From: Lewinella sp041392765
Lineage (GTDB): Bacteria; Bacteroidota; Bacteroidia; Chitinophagales; Saprospiraceae
Direction: 5' to 3'
NCBI GenBank assembly: GCA_041392765.1
Contig: JAWKLL010000029.1
Location: forward strand, 1-64,000
DNA: 64,000 bases
A program made the position numbers and the translations under genes. A model generated the notes under the pieces. The model was not told the DNA's origin. It did not search any database and saw only the letters and a list, made by a program, of their open reading frames with translations. Positions 42,389-52,024 of the stretch are shown in pieces. Within the stretch, counting starts at the first letter, position 1; each line of letters starts with the position of its first letter.

Positions 42389-43810
42389 ATGATCATCGAA
42401 CAGATCTACACAGGCTGCTTAGCACAAGGAGCTTACTACATCGAAAGCGAAGGCGAAGCAGCTATCATCGACCCGCTGCGCGAAACCCAGCCTTACATCG
42501 ACCGCGCCGCCAAAAATGGTGCCACCATCAAGTATATCTTTGAAACCCACTTCCATGCCGACTTCGTGAGTGGACATATTGACTTGGCCAAGAAAACGGG
42601 TGCCACCATTGTGTATGGCCCGAATGCCAGTACCAACTACGATATTTATAGTGCAAAAGACGGCGAAGAACTCACTTTAGGCAAGCTGACGTTCAAGATA
42701 CTTCACACGCCTGGTCACACCATGGAAAGTACGACCTTCCTCCTCCGCGACGAAAGTGGTAAAGACCACGCTATTTTTAGTGGCGATACGCTTTTCCTCG
42801 GCGATGTAGGCCGCCCAGACTTGGCCATCAAACAAGGCCAAATCACTCGCGAAGATCTAGCTGGTTTCCTATTCGATAGCCTGCGCAACAAAATCATGCC
42901 CTTAGCGGACGATGTCATTGTCTATCCTGCCCACGGTGCTGGTTCTGCTTGCGGTAAAAACCTGAGTTCAGAAACTTGGGGCTACCTCGGCGATCAGAAA
43001 AAGACCAACTATGCCCTTCGTGCTGATATGACAAAGGAAGAATTCATCAAAGAAGTAACCGATGGATTGCTGCCACCACCCCAGTATTTTGCGAAAAATG
43101 CGATGATGAACAAATCCGGATACGGAAGTTTCGACGAGGTCATGGCACAAGGCGATACGCCCTTATCACCACGCGAATTCGAAGCTGTGGCAGAAAGTAC
43201 AGAAGCACTCATCTTGGACGTACGTACGAAAGAGGAGTTTGTAAAAGGGTTTATCCCCAACGCCATCTTCATCGGCCTCGACGGCACCTTCGCCCCTTGG
43301 GTAGGTGCGTTGATTACTGATTTGAAACAACCTATTTTACTCGTAGCACCAGAAGGGCAAGAAGCAGAAACTGTCAAGCGATTGGCGCGAGTTGGCTACG
43401 ACAATACCCTCGGCTACCTAAAAGGCGGCATGGAAGCATGGATAGCCGATGGCCGTGAAGTAGATACCATCGAAAGCATTCCCGCCACTGAACTGGCTCA
43501 GCGTATGCACGCAGACGACAGCATCAAAGTACTGGATGTTCGCAAGCCTGGCGAATGGTCTGGCGAACACTTGGAAGCAGCCAGCCACTTCCCACTCGAT
43601 TTCATCAACAACCACATGAGCGAATTGGAAAAAGGCGAAACCTACTATATGCACTGCCGTAGTGGATACCGTTCCACCATTGCAGCCTCCATACTTAAAG
43701 CAAGAGGATACCACAATTTAGTCAACATCCTCGACAGCTTTGAGAATATTGCCAAAACTGATCTGGCCGTCACCGATTTCGTGTGTCCCACGAAGTTAGT
43801 GAAGTCGTAA
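42389..43810 (+). CDS. MBL-fold/rhodanese fusion, persulfide dioxygenase-like
   Basis: 473 residues, intact. Residues 1-230 are a metallo-beta-lactamase fold with THFHADFVSGH (HxHxDxxxxH), HTPGHTMEST, FSGDTLFLGDVGRPDL and YPAHGAGSACG, the pattern of ETHE1/BlaH-like persulfide dioxygenases and related sulfurtransferases. Two rhodanese domains follow: the first (about 270-365) lacks the catalytic Cys (its loop reads LLVAPEGQE), while the second (about 370-460) has MHCRSGYRS with Cys. The family oxidises glutathione or protein persulfide to sulfite using O2 and iron, with rhodanese handling sulfane sulfur. It heads the sulfur block. Confidence 0.9.
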   Translation: MIIEQIYTGCLAQGAYYIESEGEAAIIDPLRETQPYIDRAAKNGATIKYIFETHFHADFVSGHIDLAKKTGATIVYGPNASTNYDIYSAKDGEELTLGKLTFKILHTPGHTMESTTFLLRDESGKDHAIFSGDTLFLGDVGRPDLAIKQGQITREDLAGFLFDSLRNKIMPLADDVIVYPAHGAGSACGKNLSSETWGYLGDQKKTNYALRADMTKEEFIKEVTDGLLPPPQYFAKNAMMNKSGYGSFDEVMAQGDTPLSPREFEAVAESTEALILDVRTKEEFVKGFIPNAIFIGLDGTFAPWVGALITDLKQPILLVAPEGQEAETVKRLARVGYDNTLGYLKGGMEAWIADGREVDTIESIPATELAQRMHADDSIKVLDVRKPGEWSGEHLEAASHFPLDFINNHMSELEKGETYYMHCRSGYRSTIAASILKARGYHNLVNILDSFENIAKTDLAVTDFVCPTKLVKS

Positions 43811-43831
43811 ACTATTTGTAATACCTTGGTA

Positions 43832-43865
43832 AAAGGCTGGCAGACCCCTCCGTTTGCCAGCCTTT
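43832..43865 (+). terminator. strong hairpin just before the SulP start codon
   Basis: AAAGGCTGGCA (43832-43842) and TGCCAGCCTTT (43855-43865) form a perfect 11-bp stem with a 12-base loop. It ends 4 bp before the SulP ATG, so it may terminate the MBL/rhodanese transcript or fold over the SulP ribosome-binding region. Confidence 0.65.
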
Positions 43866-43869
43866 CCAG

Positions 43870-45630
43870 ATGAATCTATTCACTTTGTTTTCACGATTCT
43901 TCCCGCTGGCAAGTCAGTTGTCGGGATACAATCAATCCCTCTTTCGCAGCGACTTCTTAGCCGCCCTCACGGTGTGGTTGCTACTCATACCACAGGTCAT
44001 GGCCTATGCCATGCTTGCGGGTATGCCTCCCATCTATGGGCTGTACGGCGGGCTTATTCCACCACTAATCTATGGTTTATTAGGCACCAGCCCGCAGCTA
44101 TCTATTGGGCCGGTGGCATCCACCTCCCTAGTGATTTTAGCAGGGATAAGGCAGTTGGCCGAACCAGAGTCTGCTTCCTATGTCGAATTGGCGATACTGG
44201 CAGGGATGCTAGCAGGAATTGCTATGTTTCTCATGGGGCTGCTGCGTTTGGGCTTCCTTTCCGTGTTGCTTTCCCAACCCGTTATCGTGGGTTTCACAGC
44301 TGCAGCAGGCACCATCATCGCTGTCAGTCAACTCAAATCATGGTTAGGTTTCGATATTCCACGTTTCAACCAATCTTACCAAACGCTTTGGTATGCCATC
44401 ACCCACCTCCACCAAACTCACTGGCTTACCTTCGCATTCTGTACAGGTGGCATCCTTTTGATGGTAGCCACCAAGCGATGGTTGCCTAAGATTCCCGGCA
44501 CACTTATAGTAGGCCTTATCAGTATTTTGGCTACTTACCTTTTTAGATTCGACCAAGCAGGCCTCGCTATCGTAGCCGATGTTCCACAAGGGCTTCCGCC
44601 CTTCACCATCCCCGACCTAAGTCTTTCCAAAGTCCAACTCGTCATGCCCACCGTGCTTGTAGCGCTGGTAACTGGCGTGGTAGAAAACATCAGCATCGCC
44701 AAATCATTGGAGATGAAAAACAAAACCTATAAGATACAACCCAACCAAGAACTGATTGCAGCAGGCGCTGCCCGCTGGATGGGTGCCTTGTTTCAGGGGA
44801 TGCCCATTTCCGCCAGCTTCACTCGCTCGGCAGTCAACAACGAAGCCGGTGCCAAAACAGGGCTATCATCAGTACTACTAGCTATTATGACAGCCCTCAC
44901 CCTACTGTTCCTCACCCCCTTGGTGTATTACCTTCCCAAGGCTATTTTGGCAGCCATCATCCTCATGGCAGTCAAAAGCCTCATTGATGTAGCTTCAATG
45001 AAGCGATTGTGGAAACTTCGCAAACGCGACTTCCTCATGATGCTGGCAACTTTCATGGCTACCCTCTTCATCAGCATTGAAATGGGGGTCGTTACAGGAG
45101 TTGTTCTTTCTCTCATCCTCGTTTTATATAAAAACTCTCGACCTCACATCGCCGTGTTAGGGCAACTGCCCGAAAGCCGCGAGTTTAGGAACTACGAGCG
45201 TTTTCCGGATGCCAAAAGGTTCGACGATATTGTCATCGCCCGATTCGATGCGCCGCTATATTTCCTGAACGCAGATTATTTCATGGAGTTTGTCAATGAT
45301 GCCATTCAAGACGGTAAAGGCCAATGCAAGCTCTTCATCCTTGATGCCTCCAGCATTACCGATATAGATTATAGCGGCATGAGAACATTAGAGGAATTAG
45401 TGGCAGACCTACGCCATCAAGGGGTTGACCTATACTTAGCAGGCATGATCGGCCCCGTTCGGGATATGCTCAACCACGCTGGTATTTGCAATCAACTTGG
45501 CAAAGACCATCATTTCCTCAATGTATATGATGCCGTCCATTACTATCAACGACTAAAAAAAGGATTGCCTCCTGCCGAATGGTCGGAAGCTGCCCTCCAA
45601 TACAATTCAACGAAAAAAACAACTGACTAA
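43870..45630 (+). CDS. SulP-family sulfate/anion permease with STAS domain
   Basis: 586 residues, intact. Residues 8-420 contain about 12-14 membrane segments with the SulP signatures SDFLAALTVWLLLIPQVMAY, LAGMPPIYGLYGG, QGMPISASFTRSAVNNEAGA and TGVVENISIAK. A STAS domain fills the C-terminal 130 residues (APLYFLNADYFMEFV, LDASSITDIDYSGMRTLEEL). SulP proteins carry sulfate or other oxyanions. In this block, between a sulfite-forming enzyme and a sulfite-oxidising-type complex, it would fit sulfate or sulfite exchange; direction and ion are inference. Confidence 0.93.
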   Translation: MNLFTLFSRFFPLASQLSGYNQSLFRSDFLAALTVWLLLIPQVMAYAMLAGMPPIYGLYGGLIPPLIYGLLGTSPQLSIGPVASTSLVILAGIRQLAEPESASYVELAILAGMLAGIAMFLMGLLRLGFLSVLLSQPVIVGFTAAAGTIIAVSQLKSWLGFDIPRFNQSYQTLWYAITHLHQTHWLTFAFCTGGILLMVATKRWLPKIPGTLIVGLISILATYLFRFDQAGLAIVADVPQGLPPFTIPDLSLSKVQLVMPTVLVALVTGVVENISIAKSLEMKNKTYKIQPNQELIAAGAARWMGALFQGMPISASFTRSAVNNEAGAKTGLSSVLLAIMTALTLLFLTPLVYYLPKAILAAIILMAVKSLIDVASMKRLWKLRKRDFLMMLATFMATLFISIEMGVVTGVVLSLILVLYKNSRPHIAVLGQLPESREFRNYERFPDAKRFDDIVIARFDAPLYFLNADYFMEFVNDAIQDGKGQCKLFILDASSITDIDYSGMRTLEELVADLRHQGVDLYLAGMIGPVRDMLNHAGICNQLGKDHHFLNVYDAVHYYQRLKKGLPPAEWSEAALQYNSTKKTTD

Positions 45631-45633
45631 TTT

Positions 45634-47260
45634 ATGAAATACGGATTCGTTATCGACAACCGCAAGTGCATTGGCTGCCATGCCTGCACCACTGCCTGCA
45701 AGTCGGAGCACGATGTTGCCGTGGGGGTCAACCGTACCTGGGTCAAACAGGTTGAGAAAGGAGAATTTCCCAACTCGCGCCGCCTGTTTTCCGTTATGCG
45801 TTGCAATCACTGCACCGATGCTCCTTGCGTACAAATTTGCCCCACCGAGGCACTCCACTTCCGACCCGATGGCATTGTGGATTTCGACAAAGAGCGTTGC
45901 ATCGCTTGCAAATCCTGCATGCAGGCCTGCCCGTATGATGCACTCTACATCGACCCCAAAACCAACACGGCAGCTAAGTGCAACTACTGCGCTCACCGCA
46001 TCGACGTAGGGCTTGAACCTGCCTGTGTCAATGTGTGCCCCGAACACGCCATCATCTCCGGCGACATGGAAGACCCCGAGTCTGAAATATCCCAGTTGTT
46101 GGCTCGTCAGCCAGTCAAAGTCCGTAAACCAGAGAAAGGTACCGTACCCAATCTATTCTACATCGATGCCGACGAGGCTTCCCTCAACCCCGCTGCTACT
46201 ACCAAAACCGGGGAGTATTTCTGGAACTCGCAAACCCTTGGGGTAGGTCACTTCGCCAAAGAAGCTGAAAAAATGGCCTTCACCAATGGCGATGTCATTG
46301 CAGCCGTACTAGAGGCACAAAGCGACTATACCAAGCCAGGCCCCGGCAGCCACGAACAAGCTACCAAATCCATCGATGTACTCATGGGCAAAGAAGCTCG
46401 CCGCATCTACGACACCCCCAACAAAGGTATCCTCTGGGGATGGGAGGTTTCCGGCTATGTGTGGACGAAGGCCATCTCTGCGGGTGTGCTTTTGGTGCTT
46501 TTCTTAGCAGCCGTATTCGGTTTTGCTACCCCTACCGATACCACCAACATCTGGGCTTACGGCATTGGACTTGTGTTTCTTTCACTCACCGGCCTCTTGC
46601 TTGTCATGGACTTAGACCAGCCCACCCGCTTCTTATATGTACTGCTGCGTCCGCACTGGACTTCATGGCTCGTACGCGGCGGCTACTCCATTACGGTCTA
46701 TGGCGGGTTACTCACTGCCTTGGTAGCCGCTTGGTGGTTCGACCTCGGTGCATTGGCACAGTTTGCGCTCTGGGGTGCAGGCATCGTTGCCGTAGTGGTG
46801 GCTATTTACACCGCTTTCCTCTTCGGGCAGGCAAAAAGGCCGCGACTTCTGGCAAAGCCCCACCTTGGCATTGCACATGCTCGTGCATAGCTTCATGGCA
46901 GGTGCAGCAGCATTGATGATCGTTAGTGCTTTTGCCACCGAAAGCGCCGAATGGGTTAATTACCTCGGCGTAGTCATGGCGGTGGGCATTGGTGTCAACC
47001 TACTCACCTTACTGGTGGAACTCACCATGACACACCCCACCGTAGATGCACATACCGTAGCCGAAATGATTACGAAAGGGCGCTATGCTCGCAGTTTTTA
47101 TGTTGGCGTAGTACTCGTAGGCAACCTATTGCCATTGGCACTCCTCCTCATGGGAGGTGGGCAAGCTATGCTGATGGCTGCCGCCGTGGCTATCCTCATC
47201 GGTATCTACGTAACTGAAAGAATCTGGGTGGAAGCACCCCAACGGATTGCATTGTCATAA
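45634..47260 (+). CDS. fused four-cluster ferredoxin and NrfD/DmsC-type membrane anchor, one frameshift
   Basis: The N-terminal 170 residues hold four [4Fe-4S] binding sites: CIGCHACTTACKSEH, CNHCTDAPCVQICP, CIACKSCMQACP and CNYCAHRIDVGLEPACVNVCP. A linker (about 170-270) follows, then eight or so membrane helices of the NrfD/PsrC/DmsC type (WGWEVSGYVWTKAISAG, DLDQPTRFLYVLLRPHWTSW). The frame changes near 46850; the continuation GRDFWQSPTLALHMLVHSFM ends at 47260, giving about 542 residues. There is no signal sequence, so the Fe-S domain faces the cytoplasm. It links the following molybdoenzyme to the quinone pool. The fusion of B and C subunits is clear from the open frame. Confidence 0.9.
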
Positions 47261-47470
47261 TTGGTATAGGTATCCCCCTCCTCAACGTCGGGGTCGCTAC
47301 GCTGCACTGCTAACGGCCCCGCCACCTTTCAGGATGTCGGGTCTGGCTTCACCCGATTTGAGATCGGGTTCGCCACAGTTCCGCATCGCTAGGCCGAAAA
47401 TATCGTGAAATTCCTGCTAATCCGGTTTATATCACCGAATTTGCAGGAAAACAATAAAAAACACAACATA
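47261..47470. other. spacer between anchor and molybdoenzyme genes
   Basis: A 210-bp gap containing a GC-rich low-complexity part (47290-47395, with paired ACCCGATTTGAGATCGGGT) and the pair TTCCTGC...GCAGGAA (47410-47452). It may hold a processing or regulatory hairpin; no gene. Confidence 0.35.
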
Positions 47471-50332
47471 ATGACTAACCAAAAACGCACAATCATAGAG
47501 CGGATGGCCGAGAAAATCGGGCTTATCCCCAACTTACAGGGCAACCGTGAACCTGATTTGGATCGACTCACGCCTGAAGGGCAACAAACCAGCTACCCTC
47601 CTATGGAGATGTGGCACAATTGGACGGAATACGAAGCCACCGAACACCCTAAACGGGTGAAGCGTACCTACGATATTATCCCTACCACCTGCTTCAACTG
47701 CGAAAGTGCTTGCGGCCTTACCGCCTATGTCGATAAGGAAACCAATGAAGTGCGCAAATTTGAAGGCAACCCCTACCACCCCGGTAGCCGAGGACGCAAC
47801 TGCGCTAAAGGGCCTGCTACTATCAACCAGCTTACCGACCCCGATCGCATCCTCTACCCTCTCAAACGCAAAGGCGAACGCGGAGCAGGGGAATGGGAAC
47901 GCGTCACCTGGGATGAAGTGCTCGACGATATTGCCGCACGTATCCGCAAAGCCCTTCAAGAAGACCGCCACAACGAAGTTGCCTATCACGTGGGTCGCCC
48001 CGGGCATGAAGGGTATATGGATCGCATCCTCAAAGCATGGGGCGTGGACGGGCACAATAGCCACACCAACATCTGTAGCTCGGGTGCTCGCTTTGGCTAC
48101 AACCTCTGGTACGGCTACGACCGCCCTTCACCCGACCATAGCCACGCCAAAGTCATCCTGCTCATTTCTGCCCACTTGGAAAGTGGCCACTATTTCAATC
48201 CTCACGCACAACGCATCATTGAGGGCAAAATGAAGGGTGCCAAGCTCATCTCCATGGATCCACGCTTGTCCAATACCGCCAGCATGAGCGACATTTGGAT
48301 GCCTACCTACCCTGGGTCGGAAGCTGCCGTGTTGTTGGCAATGGCCAAAATCATCCTCGAAGATGGTTTGTACAACCGCTCCTTCCTAGAAAACTGAATG
48401 CAACTGGAAAGACTACCTCAAAGCACGCCATGCAGGCACCGCCATTACTTTCGAGAACTACATCGCTAAGATGATAGAAGAGTATGCCGAGTTTACACCC
48501 GAATTCGCAGAAAAAGAAAGCGGCGTACCTGCTGAAAAAATCCGCGAAGTAGCGCACCTCATCGGCAACGCTCACGGGCAGTTTGCCAGCCACAACTGGC
48601 GCAGTGCTGCCAGCGGCAACCTCGGCGGATGGGCAGTTTCACGCTGTTTGCATTTCCTTACAGTGCTTACTGGTAGCGTAGGTACGAAGGGCGGCACCTC
48701 GCCCAACTCTTGGAACAAATTTAAACCTACCTTTTTCGACAACCCACCTCCCCAAAAGAAGTGGAACGAATTGCATTTCCCCAAGGAATTCCCTTTGGCA
48801 TTCTTTGAGATGAGTATGCTACTGCCTCACTTCCTCAAAGAAGGTCGCGGTAAGCTTGATGTCTATTTCACCCGCGTATTCAATCCTATTTGGACGTATC
48901 CCGATGGGTTTAGTTGGATGGAAGCCCTCAGCAACCACGACATGGTGGGTATGCACATCGCACTCACACCTACTTGGAATGAAACGGCCTTCTTCGCTGA
49001 TTATGTGCTGCCAATGGGCTTGGCCTCTGAACGGCACGACATCAACAGCTATGCGACCCACTCCGGTACTTGGATCGCTTTCCGCCAACCCGTTTTGCGC
49101 GAAGCAGCCTACCGCGCAGGCAAGAAAGTAACCTTTACCTACGAGGTTAATCCAGGTGAAGTTTGGGAAGAAGACGAATTCTGGATCGAACTAAGTTGGC
49201 GCATCGACCCCGATGGCAGCTTGGGCATTCGTAAGCATTTCATGTCTCCTTACCGCCCCGGTGAAAAAGTGAACATCGATGAATACTATCAGTACATCTT
49301 TGAACACACCAAGGGGTTGCCCGAAGCCGCAAAAAAAGAGGGCATCACCGAATTGGAATATATGCGTAAGTACGGTGCTTTTGAAGTAGAAAAACACGGA
49401 TACGAAAAACACCTTACGCCGCTTACTCCTGCCCAGTTGGAGGGTTCTACTACCGATCCCGACACGGATCTTATCCATAAAGATGGAAAGGCTATCGGTA
49501 TTATGGTGAACGGAAAGGCCGTGGTTGGCTTCCCCACTCCTTCCCGTAGAAACGAGTTTTACTCGCATACCATGGTAGAATGGGGCTGGCCGGAATACGC
49601 TACTCCTGCCTACATCAAGAGCCATATCCACCCAGAGGTATTGGACAAAGAAAAAGGTGAATACGTTTTGGTACCTACCTTCCGTTTGCCTACATTGATC
49701 CACTCCCGTTCGGGAAATGCCAAATGGCTCACGGAAATCTCCAACCGCAACCCAATATGGATGCACCCTGATGATGCAAAACGCTGGGGCTTTCAAACAG
49801 GAGATTTAGTACGTATGAATACCGATATTGGCTATTTCGTGGACAAAGTGTGGGTAACACAAGCCATGAAACCAGGTGTCATAGCCTGCTCTCACCACAT
49901 TGGTCGCTGGCGTCGTCCGCAAGATCAGGGCAACCGCTGGGCAACCAATACCGTGGATATCCAACACAACGGAAAAGGTGGATGGAAAATGAAAACCGTT
50001 TCTGGCATCAAACCCTTCGATAGTAAGGACTCAGACAGCAAACGCATCTTCTGGACAGATGGCGGGGTACACCAAAATATTACGCACGCCGTTCACCCCG
50101 ACCCCATCAGCGGTATGCATTGTTGGCACCAGCGGGTACGCATTGAACGCCCACAGCCAGGAGACGAATACGGCGACATCTTTGTCGATACAGAACGCTC
50201 CTTCCAGAACTACAAAGAATGGATGAAAATGACCCGCCCCGCTCCCGGTCTGGCGGTCTTCGCCGTCCATTGTGGTTTGCGCGTGCCCTGCGCCCTGCGG
50301 AAGAAATGTTCTACATAAAAGATAAGGAATAG
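47471..50332 (+). CDS. cytoplasmic molybdopterin oxidoreductase (SoeA/PsrA-like), frameshifts
   Basis: Start ATG 47471 (MTNQKRTIIERMAEKIG) has no twin-arginine signal. TCFNCESACGL with NCAKG at about residue 115 binds the [4Fe-4S] cluster; NICSSGARFGYNLWYG, NPHAQRI and DPRLSNTASMSDIWMP belong to the bis-MGD binding region. A frame change near 48397 joins FLEN to NWKDYLKARH, and the long second frame continues to RNPIWMHPDDAKRWGFQTGD and SHHIGRWRRPQDQGNRW. A final change near 50245 gives RRPLWFARALRPAEEMFYIK, and the stop is at 50332, about 953 residues. With the fused ferredoxin-anchor it forms a complex like SoeABC or PsrABC; the missing Tat signal favours a cytoplasmic sulfite dehydrogenase. 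Confidence 0.87.
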
Positions 50333-50352
50333 GTTTACCTCAAACTAATATT

Positions 50353-50394
50353 ACAGCCTCTGCCAGCAATTTGGTGGAGGCTGTTTTATTTTTC
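50353..50394 (+). terminator. terminator after the molybdoenzyme gene
   Basis: ACAGCCTC (50353-50360) pairs with GAGGCTGT (50377-50384) and is followed by a T-rich run, 20 bp after the stop codon. It marks the end of the sulfur block. Confidence 0.75.
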
Positions 50395-50425
50395 ATAAAA
50401 CACCGTCAAACTAAAACAAGACTGA

Positions 50426-50433
50426 TACGTTTG
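50426..50433 (+). promoter_or_regulatory. candidate -7 promoter element for the AAA ATPase gene
   Basis: TACGTTTG matches TAnnTTTG, about 30 bp before the ATG at 50465 and directly after the terminator of the sulfur block, which suggests an independent transcript. Confidence 0.45.
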
Positions 50434-50464
50434 TAAATTCGTCATAACTATATAAAAGAAACAA

Positions 50465-51945
50465 ATGAACTTACCGCAAACATTAGGCGAACTAAAGGCA
50501 AGTGGATATAAACCCCGTTCCATCAAAGAGGAAATGCGGGAAAACCTTATCCATAAACTCAAAAACAAACTGCCAATTTTGAAGGTGTCATTGGTTTTGA
50601 CGACACCGTACTGCCTGATGTAGAACGAGCCGTGCTTTCCCGACACAATATCTTGTTGTTAGGATTAAGAGGACAAGCGAAGACTCGCATAGCTCGCTTG
50701 CTCATCCACCTGCTCGATGAGTATATGCCCATTGTTGCCGGTAGTGACCTCAACGACGACCCTATGCAGCCTTTAAGCCGCTTCGCCAAAGACTTGGTGG
50801 CCGAAAAAGGAGACAATACCCCTGTTGAATGGGTGCATCGTTCCTTGCGATACGTAGAGAAATTAGCTACACCCGATGTGAGTGTTGCTGACCTAATAGG
50901 AGATGTGGATCCCATCAAAGCCGCTACCTTAAAACTACCTTATTCCGACGAAAGAGTGCTACACTTTGGGTTAGTTCCTCGTGCACACCGCAGCATTTTT
51001 GTGCTCAACGAACTGCCTGACTTACAGGCACGCATACAGGTTTCCCTCTTCAATATACTACAAGAAGGCGATATTCAAATCCGGGGCTTCAAACTCAGAC
51101 TACCACTGGATATTCAGTTTGTCTTTACGGCCAACCCAGAAGATTACACCAACAGAGGTAGTATCATTACTCCCCTCAAAGATCGTATTGAAAGCCAGAT
51201 TTTGACACACTACCCCAAAACCATTGACATAGCTCGCCAGATCACTCAACAGGAAGCACATCTTACTCCAGACCAGCAACAGCAAATTCTCGTTCCAGAT
51301 ATGCTTAAAATCATGCTGGAGCAGATCGCCTTTAATGCCAGAGAGAGCGAATATATCGATGAAAAAAGTGGCGTTTCTGCTAGGCTTACCATCGCTGGCT
51401 ATGAAAACCTCGTCAGCACTGCCGAACGTCGGATGCTCATCAATGGGGAGTCGTCCACCCAAGCACGCATCAGCGATTTCTGGGGAGTAGTACCCGCCAT
51501 TACTGGCAAAGTGGAATTGGTGTATGAAGGAGAACAGGAAGGTGCCTATATGGTAGCCATGTACTTACTCGGAGACGCCCTACAATCCTTGTTTTTGCAG
51601 CATTTCCCTAACCCTGAAGAAGTGAAAGCAGGAAATAAAGATCCTTATGGAACCATCCGCTCTTGGTTCAACGCAGGCAATCAGTTGGACTTGCTAAACG
51701 ATGCTGCCGACGCGGATTACCGCAAAGCATTAGATAACGTAGCTGGGTTGAAAAAATTAGTGACCACAACCCTACCCGACTTGCCCGAACACGACCTGTA
51801 CGCCTATATGGAATTGGTCATACACGGATTGGCAGAAATGGATGTGCTCAACAAAGATTTGCTAGAATCCAGCCTCAGTTTCCGCGATCTGCTGGCCAAT
51901 ATGCTGGATGACGACGATATTTTTGATGGGTTTAATGATAATTAA
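50465..51945 (+). CDS. MoxR/magnesium-chelatase-like AAA+ ATPase, one frameshift
   Basis: ATG 50465 begins MNLPQTLGELKASGYKPRSI; the frame changes near 50575 to continue FEGVIGFDDTVLPDVERAVL. Walker A is GLRGQAKTR, followed by FVLNELPDL (Walker B), FTANPEDYTNRGSIITPLKD (sensor 1) and a C-terminal helical lid ending in an acidic tail (LLANMLDDDDIFDGFNDN). About 494 residues. Proteins of this class work with VWA-domain proteins to remodel or activate targets. The likely partner at 39977-41074 is 9 kb upstream. The first Walker loop (Gly-Gln-Ala-Lys-Thr) is intact, so ATP binding is expected. Confidence 0.87.
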
Positions 51946-51948
51946 TAT

Positions 51949-52005
51949 CCTAGTGGTTTGGCGGAAATTAATTGAACAACTTTTTCTAAAAAAGATTAGT
52001 AACTT
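51949..52005. mobile_element. half copy of the second CTTAG-element subfamily
   Basis: GGCGGAAATTAATTGAACAA followed by CTTTTTCTAAAA matches the left end of the element at 16811-16977 almost base for base. The right end is missing and the flank reads CTAGT rather than CTTAG, so this is a remnant. It lies directly before the AAA/nuclease-like gene. Confidence 0.6.
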
Positions 52006-52024
52006 CGCATGAATATGCGTGTTT

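Noticed and set aside
47290..47395. A riboswitch or attenuator before the molybdoenzyme gene
   Set aside because: The region is GC-rich with short pairings but resembles other intergenic GC-rich stretches in the window (3505, 27040, 33580, 61150) and shows no known riboswitch pattern.
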